From NCBI GenBank assembly GCA_011388275.1, contig DSAB01000003.1:1-58381 (forward strand): DNA of 58,381 nt, in the 5' to 3' direction. Positions 26,089 to 35,119 of the stretch are shown piece after piece. Each line of letters opens with the position of its first letter. Position 1 is the stretch's first letter. The notes beneath the pieces were generated by a model. That model was not told the DNA's origin. It ran no database searches and saw nothing but the letters and a program-made list of their open reading frames with translations. This DNA is from a bacterium. GTDB taxonomy: Bacteria; Zhuqueibacterota; QNDG01; DSAB01. Made by a program: the position numbers and the translations under genes.

Positions 26089-27089
26089 GAAGCAAAACCC
26101 ACATTATTTGGCTGATTGGAGTATTATTATCCTGCAGAAGAGTGGATGTTCAACCGGTTGAGGAGATCCGTTTTCTAATGGATACCTTCGTGCGTATTTG
26201 CGTGTATGAAAGGTTTCAGCCGGAGGAAGAGATCAGGCGCATTGTGGATGAGGCTTTTCATGCCATGGAATACTGGGAGATCCGTACATCCTGTTATGCG
26301 GATACGGGGCTTGTTTCGAGAATCAATCAGCAAGCCGGAGGGTCTGTTTTACCCGCTGATTCGATGTTTCGATACTTGTTGACCCGGAGTCTGGAAATCG
26401 GCCGGGACACAAAAGGCGCTTTCGACGTGACTGTGGGCAGAATCAAACAGCTATGGGATTTTAATGCCGAAAAGCCCCGGGTTCCCGATGAACTGGAATT
26501 GAAGGAGGCTCTTCGGCATGTGGACTGGCAGGGGGTTGATCTCACGAAACAGGGTGTCCGCCTGGCACGGGAAGGAATGTCCATTGATCTGGGCGGCATT
26601 GCCAAGGGATTTATTATCGATCGAGCTGTCGAAGTGCTTCAAAATGCAGGCCTTTCCGCGGGCATTGTGGATGCGGGAGGAGATCTTCGTGTTTTCGGCC
26701 GCATTCCGGGGCGTAACCGCTGGCGTATCGGGATTCGGCATCCGCGAAAGGACGGTGCCATTCTGGGTGTGATTCAATGCCTCGAGTCGAGCATCGCCAC
26801 ATCGGGTGATTATGAACGCTTTTTCCTGATAGACGGGATTCGGTACCATCACCTGCTCGATCCGAAAACCGGTTATCCTGCCTGGAGATGCGTCAGCGCA
26901 ACCGTTGTTGCGGCGACTGCTCTGGAGGCGGATGCTTATGCAACGGCGGCCTTTATCATGGGCTATCATGAAGGAAAAACCTGGTTTGAGAGCCGGTCGG
27001 GCCTGGAAGCACTTTGGATCGTTGAGAAAAATGGAGAATTGAGCTGGGAAATGACTTCCGGCATGGAAACAATACTGAAAATTGAATGA
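26085..27089 (+). CDS. apbE: FAD:protein FMN transferase lipoprotein (ApbE)
   Basis: Attaches FMN covalently to Thr/Ser of exported or membrane flavoproteins such as Nqr/Rnf subunits. The preferred start is the GTG at 26085, which overlaps the TGA of the upstream gene and gives 334 residues; a TTG at 26064 is the alternative. The GTG start leaves a lipoprotein signal ending IGVLLSC, as is usual for ApbE. Family motifs: [22 protein letters not shown], the central [31 protein letters not shown], and the metal-binding [12 protein letters not shown]. No target flavoprotein is encoded in the window. Its place inside a lipopolysaccharide operon is unusual. Confidence 0.93.
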   Translation: MRSKTHIIWLIGVLLSCRRVDVQPVEEIRFLMDTFVRICVYERFQPEEEIRRIVDEAFHAMEYWEIRTSCYADTGLVSRINQQAGGSVLPADSMFRYLLTRSLEIGRDTKGAFDVTVGRIKQLWDFNAEKPRVPDELELKEALRHVDWQGVDLTKQGVRLAREGMSIDLGGIAKGFIIDRAVEVLQNAGLSAGIVDAGGDLRVFGRIPGRNRWRIGIRHPRKDGAILGVIQCLESSIATSGDYERFFLIDGIRYHHLLDPKTGYPAWRCVSATVVAATALEADAYATAAFIMGYHEGKTWFESRSGLEALWIVEKNGELSWEMTSGMETILKIE

Positions 27090-27102
27090 TAAGGAGGCTT
27101 TT

Positions 27103-28047
27103 ATGCCGAGAACGCTGGTCACTGGAGGTGCCGGTTTTCTGGGATCCCACTTATGTGAATATTTATTGAATCAGGGGCATGAAGTCATCGCCATGGACAA
27201 TCTGATTACGGGATCGATGGACAACATCGCCCATCTTCACAGTGAATCCTTTTCTTTCATCAAATATGACGTCACACATTATGTTTATGTTGAAGGTCCT
27301 CTGGATTATATCATGCATTTCGCCTCACCAGCGAGTCCCCGCGATTATCTCGAATTTCCCATTCAGACACTCAAGGTTGGGTCGCTGGGTACTCACAAGA
27401 CTCTGGGACTGGCAAAGGAAAAGAAGGCGGTTTTCCTTCTCGCATCCACATCCGAGGTGTACGGCGATCCGCTTCTGCACCCTCAGCCGGAAAGCTATTG
27501 GGGAAACGTCAATCCGGTCGGTCCCAGGGGTGTTTATGACGAAGCCAAACGATTTGCGGAGGCATTGACCATGGCCTATCACCGGTATCATCAGGTTGAA
27601 ACGCGAATTGTTCGCATTTTCAATACATACGGACCCCGTATGCGCCCTGAAGACGGCAGAGCGATTCCGACATTTATTCCCCAGGCCATTCGCAACGAAC
27701 CCATAACGGTTTTCGGAGATGGCGGGCAGACACGCAGTTTTTGTTATGTCAACGATCTGATCGAGGGGATCTATCGGCTGTTGATCTCGAATATACACGA
27801 GCCGGTGAATATAGGAAATCCGCAGGAGATGTCGATTATCGAGTTGACGAAAAAAATTCTCAAGCTGATGGGCAGCCACAGCGAAATTGTTTTTAAGCCA
27901 TTGCCTGTGGATGATCCGAAAATCCGCCAGCCCGACATCACCCGAGCTCGTGAAATGCTCGATTGGGAACCACGGGTTGATCTGGAAGAAGGGCTGAGAA
28001 ATACGATTGAGTGGTTTCAACGGAAAATCGTCCGGAATGAGGCGTAA
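27103..28047 (+). CDS. UDP-glucuronate decarboxylase-like (UXS) SDR enzyme
   Basis: A 314-residue extended short-chain dehydrogenase acting on a sugar nucleotide. NAD-binding [11 protein letters not shown] is at residues 8-18, the catalytic Tyr145-x3-Lys149 is in YDEAKR, and Ser residues in [10 protein letters not shown] precede it. The segments [27 protein letters not shown] and [13 protein letters not shown] are typical of UDP-xylose synthases, which oxidise and decarboxylate UDP-glucuronate; dTDP-glucose dehydratase or a 4-epimerase is less likely. AAGGAGG five bases before the ATG at 27103 sets the start. In this operon it would supply a pentose for the outer-core or surface polysaccharide. 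Confidence 0.88.
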   Translation: MPRTLVTGGAGFLGSHLCEYLLNQGHEVIAMDNLITGSMDNIAHLHSESFSFIKYDVTHYVYVEGPLDYIMHFASPASPRDYLEFPIQTLKVGSLGTHKTLGLAKEKKAVFLLASTSEVYGDPLLHPQPESYWGNVNPVGPRGVYDEAKRFAEALTMAYHRYHQVETRIVRIFNTYGPRMRPEDGRAIPTFIPQAIRNEPITVFGDGGQTRSFCYVNDLIEGIYRLLISNIHEPVNIGNPQEMSIIELTKKILKLMGSHSEIVFKPLPVDDPKIRQPDITRAREMLDWEPRVDLEEGLRNTIEWFQRKIVRNEA

Positions 28048-29071
28048 CCGGAAATCTCATCCCGGGCGGATCCTGATCATCCGTCTGGGCGCACTGGGTG
28101 ATGTTCTTTTAACCACACCCCTTGTCCGGTCGCTCCGAAGCCGATTTCCCCATGCGGAAATTGACTTTTTATGCAAGACGGCTGCGGCTCCCCTTGTGGC
28201 GGACAATCCATATATCACCCGCGTACTTTCGTTTCAAACCGGTCGGTCCGGTTCGCTCGGTAAAACCATACGGAGGGTTCGAAAGAAACGTTATGATGTC
28301 ATTGTCGATTTGCAGGGAAATATTCGCAGCATTGTCATCAGTCTGTTGTCCCGGTGCTTGCGGTGCATTCGATCCAAACATTTTCGAATGCGCCGGTGGT
28401 TTCTCGTAAAATGGCATCTCGATCTTTATTCGGAAATCATTCCGGTGCCTTGCAGGCACCTGAAAGCAGCGGCGCCTCTGGGAGTCAGGGATGATCGTGA
28501 AGGGCTGGACTTGTTTGTAGAAAAGGAAGCCGCAAAGGCTGTTCAAAAAATGAAAGAGAGGTACTCGCACCATCATCCCGAAGGTTTGATCGCTCTGGCT
28601 CCGGGAGCCGGAAGAGCTACCAAGAGATGGCCTGCCGATCGGTATGGAGCCGCGGCACGCTGTTTTGAAGAGAAAGGATGGGGCATTGTCATGCTGGGCG
28701 GTGAAGACGATCGTGAAACCTGTCAAATTGCGGCAGGGTTTCTGAAGGATCCTCTGATCCCGGCCGGAAATGCGTCTCTGTCTGAAACTGCTGCCTGGAT
28801 AGCAGCGGTCCGGCTGCTGATTACCAATGATACAGGAGTGATGCACATGGCGGCGGCACTGCGTACACCGATTGTGGCTCTGTTCGGGCCGACCACGCGG
28901 CATTTCGGATTTATGCCGTTCCGCAGCAAGGCCCGCGTTGTGGAGACCGATTTGCCATGCCGTCCATGCTCCTGTCACGGTACAGATACTTGCCCAAGGG
29001 GTCATTTCAACTGCATGATGACAATTTCCGTTGAGAATGTTGTCCGGGAAGCCGACATGTTACTGACATAG
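28037..29071 (+). CDS. glycosyltransferase family 9 (heptosyltransferase-like)
   Basis: A 344-residue GT-B enzyme of the ADP-heptose:LPS heptosyltransferase family. The N-terminal [19 protein letters not shown], the central [18 protein letters not shown] and the C-terminal [15 protein letters not shown] are diagnostic. It adds a heptose (or related sugar) to the inner core of lipopolysaccharide at the cytoplasmic face. The ATG at 28037 overlaps the end of the UXS gene by 11 bases; an upstream in-frame TTG at 28007 is less likely. The C-terminal [16 protein letters not shown] contains a cysteine cluster seen in many GT9 proteins. No second heptosyltransferase gene is in view. Confidence 0.9.
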   Translation: MRRNRKSHPGRILIIRLGALGDVLLTTPLVRSLRSRFPHAEIDFLCKTAAAPLVADNPYITRVLSFQTGRSGSLGKTIRRVRKKRYDVIVDLQGNIRSIVISLLSRCLRCIRSKHFRMRRWFLVKWHLDLYSEIIPVPCRHLKAAAPLGVRDDREGLDLFVEKEAAKAVQKMKERYSHHHPEGLIALAPGAGRATKRWPADRYGAAARCFEEKGWGIVMLGGEDDRETCQIAAGFLKDPLIPAGNASLSETAAWIAAVRLLITNDTGVMHMAAALRTPIVALFGPTTRHFGFMPFRSKARVVETDLPCRPCSCHGTDTCPRGHFNCMMTISVENVVREADMLLT

Positions 29072-29081
29072 GGAAAGAGCA

Positions 29082-30380
29082 ATGCACTCTGTTTTATATT
29101 TTGTGTACAACTGTTTCATCATCGGCCCGCTTTTTCTGATCTTTCATTTGACTGCCTTGATCAATCCGAAGATTCGAAGCGGCATTCGGGGCCGAAAGCA
29201 TCTGTTTCGGGATTTGGAGAGAAAGTGCGCCCGTCTTGAGAGCAAAGGTCCCAGAATCTGGATTCACAGCTGTTCCATGGGCGAATATGAACAGGCCAGG
29301 CCTCTCATTCGCGTTCTGAAGGAGCAGATTCCGGATTCGGTCGTTATTGTCAGTTTTTTTTCGCCTTCGGTTTTTAATCATGTATCGGACGACGGGTTCG
29401 CCGACCTGTATTGTTATATACCTTTTGACTCCAGGAGAAATGCCGCCCGCTTTCTGTCAATAATCAAACCCCGTGTCGCGGTTATGGTTCGCCATGATCT
29501 GTGGCCGAATCATCTGGCAGAGTGCCGAAGCCGTTCAATACCCTTGATCCTGGTGAACTGCTCGATACGGCCTCATCATTTGATCACCCGTTTCTGTGCA
29601 TGTCTTGTTCATCGATTTCTATATGGATATTTCAACCGAATTCTGACGGTTTCCCGGGAATCGGAACAGTATTGCCGTAAACTGTTCCCTTCCGTACCGA
29701 TTCAGATGGTGGGCGACACCCGGTATGATCAGGTCGTTTGGCGCGCCCTCAGAGCCGAAGATGAAGTGGCTCCTCTTCGAACCATGAAAGGAGACCGCGT
29801 GGGATTTGTGGCCGGAAGCACATGGCCTTCTGACGAGGAGGTACTTCTGCCGGCTATACACAAAATTTTCAGTAAGGGCCTGCCTGTCTGGTTCATTCTG
29901 GTTCCACATGAACCGACTAGCGAGCATCTGAGAGCCATCGAGAAACAGCTGAACGGGATGAATCTGACGCATTTGCGGTTTTCACAGGCAATCGGCTCGC
30001 AAAACGGTTTCTGCAATGTTTTGCTGGTAGACCGCGTCGGGATTCTGTCCAGTTTGTATGCTCTGGGTGAGCTGACCTTCGTCGGAGGAGGCTTCGGCCC
30101 CGGAATTCATAATGTCCTTGAACCTGCTGCCCTGGGTAAAGTGGTCGTTTTTGGCCCGCGCCATAAGAATTCGCATGAAGCGGGACGATTGAAGGAGAGG
30201 GGAGTGGGATTTGTGGTTGATGATAAGAAAGGAACCTTTCTTCTTCTAGACAAGCTCTTTCAGGAAGAAGGCCGACTCAGAGAGTTGGGCGAACGGGCTG
30301 AATCGCTGATACAGGACAATATCGGCGCAAGCCGGCGGATTGTTGACCGGATTCAATCATTATTGACTCAAACCACATGA
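29082..30380 (+). CDS. waaA: 3-deoxy-D-manno-octulosonic acid transferase
   Basis: Transfers Kdo from CMP-Kdo onto lipid A precursor, the first inner-core step. 432 residues, with an N-terminal membrane anchor (about 4-28). Family motifs in order: HSCSMGEYEQARPLI (the catalytic Glu region), VMVRHDLWPN, ILTVSRESEQY, MVGDTRYDQV, VAGSTWPSDEE, VPHEPTSEHL, and the CMP-binding FVGGGFGPGIHNVLEPA. Two small deviations are seen: the common ETExWPN is replaced by RHDLWPN. The gene follows the GT9 gene by 10 bases and overlaps the first ATPase gene by four (ATGA). Confidence 0.92.
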   Translation: MHSVLYFVYNCFIIGPLFLIFHLTALINPKIRSGIRGRKHLFRDLERKCARLESKGPRIWIHSCSMGEYEQARPLIRVLKEQIPDSVVIVSFFSPSVFNHVSDDGFADLYCYIPFDSRRNAARFLSIIKPRVAVMVRHDLWPNHLAECRSRSIPLILVNCSIRPHHLITRFCACLVHRFLYGYFNRILTVSRESEQYCRKLFPSVPIQMVGDTRYDQVVWRALRAEDEVAPLRTMKGDRVGFVAGSTWPSDEEVLLPAIHKIFSKGLPVWFILVPHEPTSEHLRAIEKQLNGMNLTHLRFSQAIGSQNGFCNVLLVDRVGILSSLYALGELTFVGGGFGPGIHNVLEPAALGKVVVFGPRHKNSHEAGRLKERGVGFVVDDKKGTFLLLDKLFQEEGRLRELGERAESLIQDNIGASRRIVDRIQSLLTQTT

Positions 30381-31132
30381 TCGATCTTCAAAATATATCG
30401 TATTCCTACCCCGGGAGTCGAACAGCCGCTCTGCGGGGTGTTTCTTTTCAGCTGGCGCCCGGTGAAAAAATCGCTTTAATGGGAGCCAATGGTTCCGGCA
30501 AGACCACGCTTGTCCGCTGCATCAACAGGCTGTTGAAACCGTCCGGCACCGGTTCGGTCGACGGCTATGCCTTGGATCGGGAAGAGGATCTTTGGGAGAT
30601 ACGCCGGCGTGTGGGCATGGTCTTTCAGAATCCCGACAATCAAATCGTCGCCACGACTGTGGTTCGAGAGATTGCTTTCGGTCTGGAAAATTTGGGCTTG
30701 GGTCAAGCGGTCATGAAGGAGCGTGTCGAATCGGCTTTGGAGAAATTTCATCTTCAGTCACTCAGGGAGACTTCTCCTCATCTGCTGTCAGGCGGAGAAC
30801 GCCAGCGTCTGGCTTGTGCTTCCGTGTGGGTGATGGATCCGCGTTATTTGATTCTTGATGAACCCACTTCTCTTCTGGACCCGCAGGGACGTGAAGAGAT
30901 CATGGTATTCATCGACCAAGCCAGGCATGAATCGAATGCCGGCGTACTGATCGTAACACAATATCCGGAAGAAGCCCTGGATGCGGACAGGCTTTTAATC
31001 ATGCATGCAGGGCGGCTGATTATGGATGATTTGCCTGCCCATGTTTTTTCTCATGAAAGAAAGCTGAAGTCAATGGGTCTGGGTCTTCCGGTCGAAGTTG
31101 AGTTGGACCGCCTGCTCGGGAGTACGATGTGA
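30377..31132 (+). CDS. ecfA1: ECF-type ABC transporter ATPase 1
   Basis: A 251-residue ATP-binding subunit of the energy-coupling-factor/CbiO type. Walker A is GANGSGKTT (about 35-43), the Q-loop is MVFQNPDNQIVA (characteristic of ECF/CbiO ATPases), the signature is LSGGERQRLA and Walker B YLILDEPTS. It forms a pair with the next gene, as in EcfA-EcfA' heterodimers that power vitamin or metal uptake through an EcfT and an S component. Neither of those membrane subunits is encoded in the window. Its start (ATGA) overlaps waaA. Confidence 0.9.
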   Translation: MIDLQNISYSYPGSRTAALRGVSFQLAPGEKIALMGANGSGKTTLVRCINRLLKPSGTGSVDGYALDREEDLWEIRRRVGMVFQNPDNQIVATTVVREIAFGLENLGLGQAVMKERVESALEKFHLQSLRETSPHLLSGGERQRLACASVWVMDPRYLILDEPTSLLDPQGREEIMVFIDQARHESNAGVLIVTQYPEEALDADRLLIMHAGRLIMDDLPAHVFSHERKLKSMGLGLPVEVELDRLLGSTM

Positions 31133-31986
31133 AGATTGTCGGAGAAAATCTGTCCTATACATACCGGTCTCCCTACGCGCCGGATCACCGCGCGCTGGAC
31201 CGGCTGTCATTTGTTGTTCGGCCCGGAAGAATTCTGGGCATCGTCGGACCGTCCGGTTCGGGTAAAACCACCTTGATTCAGCATTTCAACGGATTGCTCA
31301 GGCCCGGCAGCGGTCGATTACGGGTTGGGCCTGTGGATCTGACCGATCCGCGGGCGGACATCAACTGGCTGCGCCGACGGGTTGGATTGGTTTTTCAGTT
31401 TCCCGAATTTCAACTTTTTGAAGAGACTGTGTATAAGGATGTAATCTTCGGTCCGCGGAATCTGGGTGTCTCCGGAGAGGATCTGGAAGCGCGTGCGGCA
31501 TCGGCCCTCGAATGGGTGGGTCTCGACTTACAAAAGATTGGAAACCATTCTCCATTTCATCTCAGCGGAGGAGAAAAGCGGCGCGTCGCTTTGGCTTGCA
31601 TTCTTGCCATGCAGCCTCAATGTTTGATTTTGGATGAACCCACCGTGGGATTGGATCGCTATGCAGCACAACGGGTGGAGAAGCTGGTCTTTCAGTATCA
31701 TCGAAACGGCAAAACAGTAATCTTTATTTCTCACGACATGGATCTGGTGGCCAGGCTTGCCCAGGATATTATGGTGCTTCACAAGGGGAGGCTGCTTCAA
31801 TACGGTTCCAGAACCGACATCTTCCTGGATGAGACTGTAATGAAGAAGGCTTCTCTTCGGCTGCCCCGGACGGTTCAGTATATGCGAAAATTGAGAGCGC
31901 GTGGATACGCCGTTCCTCTGAACATCTTTACCCTGGAGAAGGCCCGTCGGATTGTCAGGGGTCTCAATCCCGTATCCCGCGGATGA
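31129..31986 (+). CDS. ecfA2: ECF-type ABC transporter ATPase 2
   Basis: A 285-residue partner ATPase. It begins at a GTG that overlaps the stop of the first ATPase (GTGA). Walker A GPSGSGKTTLIQHFNG, Q-loop LVFQFPEFQLFEETV (the ECF hallmark FPExQLF), signature LSGGEKRRVAL and Walker B CLILDEPTVGLD are all intact. Residues after 220 form the C-terminal dimerisation region usual for EcfA proteins. It is the last gene of the operon; the next 52 bases hold the promoter of the dipeptidase. The missing EcfT and S genes must be elsewhere. Confidence 0.9.
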   Translation: MKIVGENLSYTYRSPYAPDHRALDRLSFVVRPGRILGIVGPSGSGKTTLIQHFNGLLRPGSGRLRVGPVDLTDPRADINWLRRRVGLVFQFPEFQLFEETVYKDVIFGPRNLGVSGEDLEARAASALEWVGLDLQKIGNHSPFHLSGGEKRRVALACILAMQPQCLILDEPTVGLDRYAAQRVEKLVFQYHRNGKTVIFISHDMDLVARLAQDIMVLHKGRLLQYGSRTDIFLDETVMKKASLRLPRTVQYMRKLRARGYAVPLNIFTLEKARRIVRGLNPVSRG

Positions 31987-32010
31987 AATCAGACCTGCTG
32001 AAAATAATTC

Positions 32011-32039
32011 TTGAAAATTCGTGCTGAATTCCGTAAACT
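32011..32039 (+). promoter_or_regulatory. sigma70-like promoter for C69 dipeptidase
   Basis: TTGAAA at 32011-32016, 17-base spacer, TAAACT at 32034-32039; predicted leader about 40 bases to the ATG at 32085. Confidence 0.5.
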
Positions 32040-32084
32040 AACAGTGCACCAACAAACATTCATCACAGCACGAGAGGTGATTCA

Positions 32085-33704
32085 ATGCGCGTGAATCGAC
32101 AGAAGCTTCTGCTGTTTCAGATGACGGGTTTGATCTTGCTCTTTGCGTCTGGAGAAATAAGATCTTTTCAGGGGTCTCCGGATGATTGGGTGGATGGGAC
32201 GCCCGACGGCTGCACAACCATTACCGTGGGAAAGAAGGCTTCGGCCGATGGTTCGGTCATTACTTCTCATACCTGTGACAGCCATCGTACACAGGCCTAT
32301 CTGACCATCATGCCGCCGAAAGATTTTAAACCGAATGAACAGGTTATGATGGTAAAACGGGTCAATGAGGATTCTTTAGCCATGCCGGCCTATAAGTATG
32401 TTCCGACCGGAACCATTCCGCAGGTGCGGCATACATACGGCTACATCAATACCGCGTATCCGGCCATGAATACGTTTCAGTTGGCTGTTGGCGAATCGAC
32501 TTTCGGCGGACGAAAGGAACTTCGTTCGGATAAGGGATTGATCGATTGTCAGCAGCTGGTTCATCTGATGCTGGCACGCTGTAAAACCGCCCGGGAGGCC
32601 ATCACACTGGCTGATGAATTGACACGGAAATACGGATACAATGATGCCGGTGAATGTCTGACCATAGCGGATGTCAAAGAGGTCTGGCATTTTGAAATCG
32701 TCGGACCGGGACAGGGAAAAACAGGGGCTGTCTGGGCCGCTCAACGGGTGCCGGATGATCATGTGTCGGTCAATGCCAATGCAAGCCGAATCCGCGAGAT
32801 CGACCTCAGTCGTCCCGATTTCTTCCGCGCGTCGGAAAACATATTTCAGGTGGCACGAAAGAACGGATGGTGGGATCCGAAAGACGGCCCGTTTGAATTC
32901 TGCTACGCTTTTGCTCCGGATAACCGGGTTTCCATGGCGAGTCGACGCAGAGAGTGGAGGGTCTTGAGTTTGCTGGCCCCCTCGCTGAATCTGCATCCGG
33001 AATCGGAAAATTATCCTTTCTCAGTCAAGCCGGACGAGCCGGTGACTCTGGATCAACTGGTGACCGTTTTTCAGGATTATTATGAAGACACGGAATACAA
33101 CTTCGTCAAGAATATTACCACGACGGATGAAGAGGGGAAAACCGTGATTTCTCCGCTGGCCAATCCATTTATGCCTTATGATATGAATAAAATATTCAAT
33201 ATCAACGGGGGCTGGGGCTGGCGGGGTGAACGGACGATCGCACGGTGGTATACGATGTACGCCACCATCACCCAGTCAAGAGGCTGGCTGCCTGATGAAA
33301 TCGGCGGCGTCGTCTGGCTGGCATGGGACAATGTAGCTACTTCCATCTATATTCCCCTTTACTGCAGTATTACGGACCTGCCTCATTCATACCAAACACC
33401 GGGGCGTGTTCACGGCTACTCACGTGACAATGCGTGGTGGGCGTTCAACCGGCTGGGCACCCTGGCGGCTCAGCGATGGGGTGACATGCGTTTCGATGTG
33501 GAATCCGTATGGAAGCCCATGCAGCAGTCTCTCTTCGATGAGCCGGCCCGAATCGATGAGCAGGCCAAGGTCTTGTATCGGGAAGATCCCGCCAGAGCCG
33601 TCGAGTTTCTTACGGCTTACAGTATTGAATGGGGAAATCGTGTCGTTGAAAGCGCATGGAAACTGGGCGATAATTTGTGGACAAAATATGACGGTAAATT
33701 TTAA
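32085..33704 (+). CDS. exported C69 family dipeptidase (PepD-like)
   Basis: A 539-residue N-terminal-nucleophile peptidase. A signal peptide (residues 1-28) precedes the nucleophile Cys43 in PDGCTTITVGKKASADGS, the C69/acylaminoacid-releasing superfamily start. Maturation should expose Cys43. Other family features: HTCDSHRTQ near 63-71, FQLAVGESTFGGR, the DAGECLTIADVKEVW block and WAAQRVPDDHVSVNAN. The length fits exported dipeptidases rather than the 470-residue cytoplasmic ones. It has its own promoter, separate from the envelope operon. With the S9 and P1 peptidases it suggests peptide feeding. Confidence 0.9.
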   Translation: MRVNRQKLLLFQMTGLILLFASGEIRSFQGSPDDWVDGTPDGCTTITVGKKASADGSVITSHTCDSHRTQAYLTIMPPKDFKPNEQVMMVKRVNEDSLAMPAYKYVPTGTIPQVRHTYGYINTAYPAMNTFQLAVGESTFGGRKELRSDKGLIDCQQLVHLMLARCKTAREAITLADELTRKYGYNDAGECLTIADVKEVWHFEIVGPGQGKTGAVWAAQRVPDDHVSVNANASRIREIDLSRPDFFRASENIFQVARKNGWWDPKDGPFEFCYAFAPDNRVSMASRRREWRVLSLLAPSLNLHPESENYPFSVKPDEPVTLDQLVTVFQDYYEDTEYNFVKNITTTDEEGKTVISPLANPFMPYDMNKIFNINGGWGWRGERTIARWYTMYATITQSRGWLPDEIGGVVWLAWDNVATSIYIPLYCSITDLPHSYQTPGRVHGYSRDNAWWAFNRLGTLAAQRWGDMRFDVESVWKPMQQSLFDEPARIDEQAKVLYREDPARAVEFLTAYSIEWGNRVVESAWKLGDNLWTKYDGKF

Positions 33705-33786
33705 TTCCACCGGACTTTCGGGCTTATGGTGTTTCCATTCTCCGTTGTCCGGTCAATCAACCCCGTAAAAAATGCGGAGGTTATTG

Positions 33787-33969
33787 ATGGATGTTCAATA
33801 CCAGGAGCTGGTTATTACCTGTGAAGCCTGTAAGACGGTAAAGAAATTTGCCATTTCAGGGTATGAGGAGTGTCTCGAGATATTCAAACAATATCATTGT
33901 CCCAACGGCTGCGGCAGAAATTTATACAGTTTTTTTACTGTCGGTAAGATTCGCAATAAAAAAGGCTGA
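33787..33969 (+). CDS. zinc-ribbon miniprotein, unknown
   Basis: A 60-residue basic protein with two cysteine pairs, CEAC at residues 11-14 and CPNGC at about 37-41, that could hold one zinc ion. GGAGG six bases before the ATG at 33787 decides this start over an ATG at 33772. It is not a family I can name. It sits 82 bases after the dipeptidase and only 16 bases before the tRNA promoter. A protein of this size with a zinc ribbon often binds nucleic acid, but nothing here proves that. Confidence 0.6.
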   Translation: MDVQYQELVITCEACKTVKKFAISGYEECLEIFKQYHCPNGCGRNLYSFFTVGKIRNKKG

Positions 33970-33985
33970 AATGCTGAGTTTCTTC

Positions 33986-34013
33986 TTGACAAAAATCAGA
34001 ATATTATTAAATT
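33986..34013 (+). promoter_or_regulatory. promoter of the tRNA operon
   Basis: A consensus -35 TTGACA (33986-33991), 16 bases, TAAATT (34008-34013). The start would be near 34020, about 50 bases before the first tRNA. Confidence 0.65.
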
Positions 34014-34070
34014 AGTGCATTGAAGTACCTGGTTCTTTTCCAAAACGGTGAAGTCGATCTGTTGAATACT

Positions 34071-34143
34071 GCGGGAATAGCTCAGTTGGTAGAGCATCAC
34101 GTTGCCAACGTGAATGTCGCGGGTTCGAATCCCGTTTCCCGCT
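34071..34143 (+). tRNA. tRNA-Gly (GCC)
   Basis: Acceptor GCGGGAA pairs with TTCCCGC; anticodon stem TCACG/CGTGA encloses the loop TTGCCAA with anticodon GCC; T-loop TTCGAAT. CCA is not encoded. First of three tandem tRNAs. Confidence 0.95.
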
Positions 34144-34154
34144 CATTTTTTTTC

Positions 34155-34227
34155 GGCGGCGTAGCCAAGTGGCCAAGGCAGAGGTCTGCAAAACCTTTAT
34201 TCAGCGGTTCGAATCCGCTCGCCGCCT
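34155..34227 (+). tRNA. tRNA-Cys (GCA)
   Basis: Acceptor GGCGGCG pairs with CGCCGCC, discriminator T as expected for Cys; anticodon loop CTGCAAA with anticodon GCA; T-loop TTCGAAT. CCA is not encoded. It begins 11 bases after tRNA-Gly. Confidence 0.95.
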
Positions 34228-34240
34228 CTCGAGTTATCAT

Positions 34241-34326
34241 GCCGGGATGGCGGAATAGGTAGACGCAAGGGACTTAAAATCCCCCGTCCATTTATGGACG
34301 TGCCGGTTCGATTCCGGCTCCCGGTA
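34241..34326 (+). tRNA. tRNA-Leu (TAA)
   Basis: An 86-base class II tRNA: acceptor GCCGGGA pairs with TCCCGGT (one G-T), anticodon loop CTTAAAA with anticodon TAA, and a long variable arm (CGTCCATTTATGGACG). Discriminator A; CCA is not encoded. Confidence 0.95.
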
Positions 34327-34349
34327 CATTCTATACAACGATCTGCAGG

Positions 34350-34370
34350 CCCGCTTCAGGCGGGTTTTTC
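34350..34370 (+). terminator. terminator of the tRNA operon
   Basis: CCCGC-TTCAG-GCGGG stem-loop (34350-34364) followed by TTTTTC, 23 bases after tRNA-Leu. Confidence 0.8.
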
Positions 34371-34404
34371 TTATTGCATACCACCCATTCCGCGGAGTTT
34401 TTAC

Positions 34405-35073
34405 ATGGGCCGGAAATTGTATCAAACCGTTATTTTCGACATGGACGGCGTACTCACCGACAGCGAACCGCTGCATGTGCAGGCCGAAAAGGAGACATTT
34501 GCGTCCTTTGGAGTTACTCTGAAGCCATCCGATCTTTATCGATATATGGGCAGAACGCCCAGAATTCTGATTCAGGGTATTATCGAACAGTACGGACTGA
34601 ATATCCATGCCGATGCATTGTACCCGCGGCACAGCGAACGACTCAGGAACCTGTACCGCAGCCGGGCGGAACCGATTCCCGGAGCCCTGGAATTTTTACG
34701 GCGATGTCTCCGGCAGGGTTTGAAACTGGGCCTTGCTTCGAGTTCCGAAATGAATTTGATTCGTATTGTGCTTCAAAAGTTTCAATTGAAGGACAGCTTT
34801 CATGCGGTAACGAGCGGTGATGAAGTCGGCAGAGTCAAACCCGATCCGGACATCTTCCTGTTGACCGCCAAAAAATTAAATTGTCCGCCGAAACGATGTG
34901 CGGTGATTGAGGATTCCGGTGCGGGAGTTCGCGCCGCAAAGGCCGCCGGCATGTTTTGCGTGGGATTCAAAGGAATAAACAGTCCGGAGCAGGATTTAAG
35001 TCCGGCCGATATTCAGGTGGATGATTTCCGGAGCTGGGATGGATATCCCCTCCTGTCTGAAGGCGTCCGGTAA
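34405..35073 (+). CDS. HAD-superfamily phosphatase (beta-phosphoglucomutase-like)
   Basis: A 222-residue cytoplasmic HAD subfamily IA enzyme. Nucleophile Asp12 and acid/base Asp14 are in IFDMDGVLTDSEPLH; motif II is LGLASSSEM; motif III Lys is in VKPDPDIFL; motif IV is VIEDSGAGVRAAKAAGM. The DSEPLH sequence and four-helix cap fit phosphatases or phosphoglucomutases acting on small sugar phosphates; the substrate cannot be told. The ATG at 34405 has GGAG seven bases upstream. It follows the tRNA terminator, so some promoter must lie in the 35 bases between or read-through occurs. Confidence 0.9.
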   Translation: MGRKLYQTVIFDMDGVLTDSEPLHVQAEKETFASFGVTLKPSDLYRYMGRTPRILIQGIIEQYGLNIHADALYPRHSERLRNLYRSRAEPIPGALEFLRRCLRQGLKLGLASSSEMNLIRIVLQKFQLKDSFHAVTSGDEVGRVKPDPDIFLLTAKKLNCPPKRCAVIEDSGAGVRAAKAAGMFCVGFKGINSPEQDLSPADIQVDDFRSWDGYPLLSEGVR

Positions 35074-35119
35074 AACCGATTGACACTTCTGCTGATCAAC
35101 GGCATGAGGAATTTTTTCG

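Noticed and set aside
35080-35110. Promoter from consensus TTGACA ahead of the ParB-like gene
   Set aside because: At 17 bases the -10 reads CATGAG, a three of six match; too weak to list.
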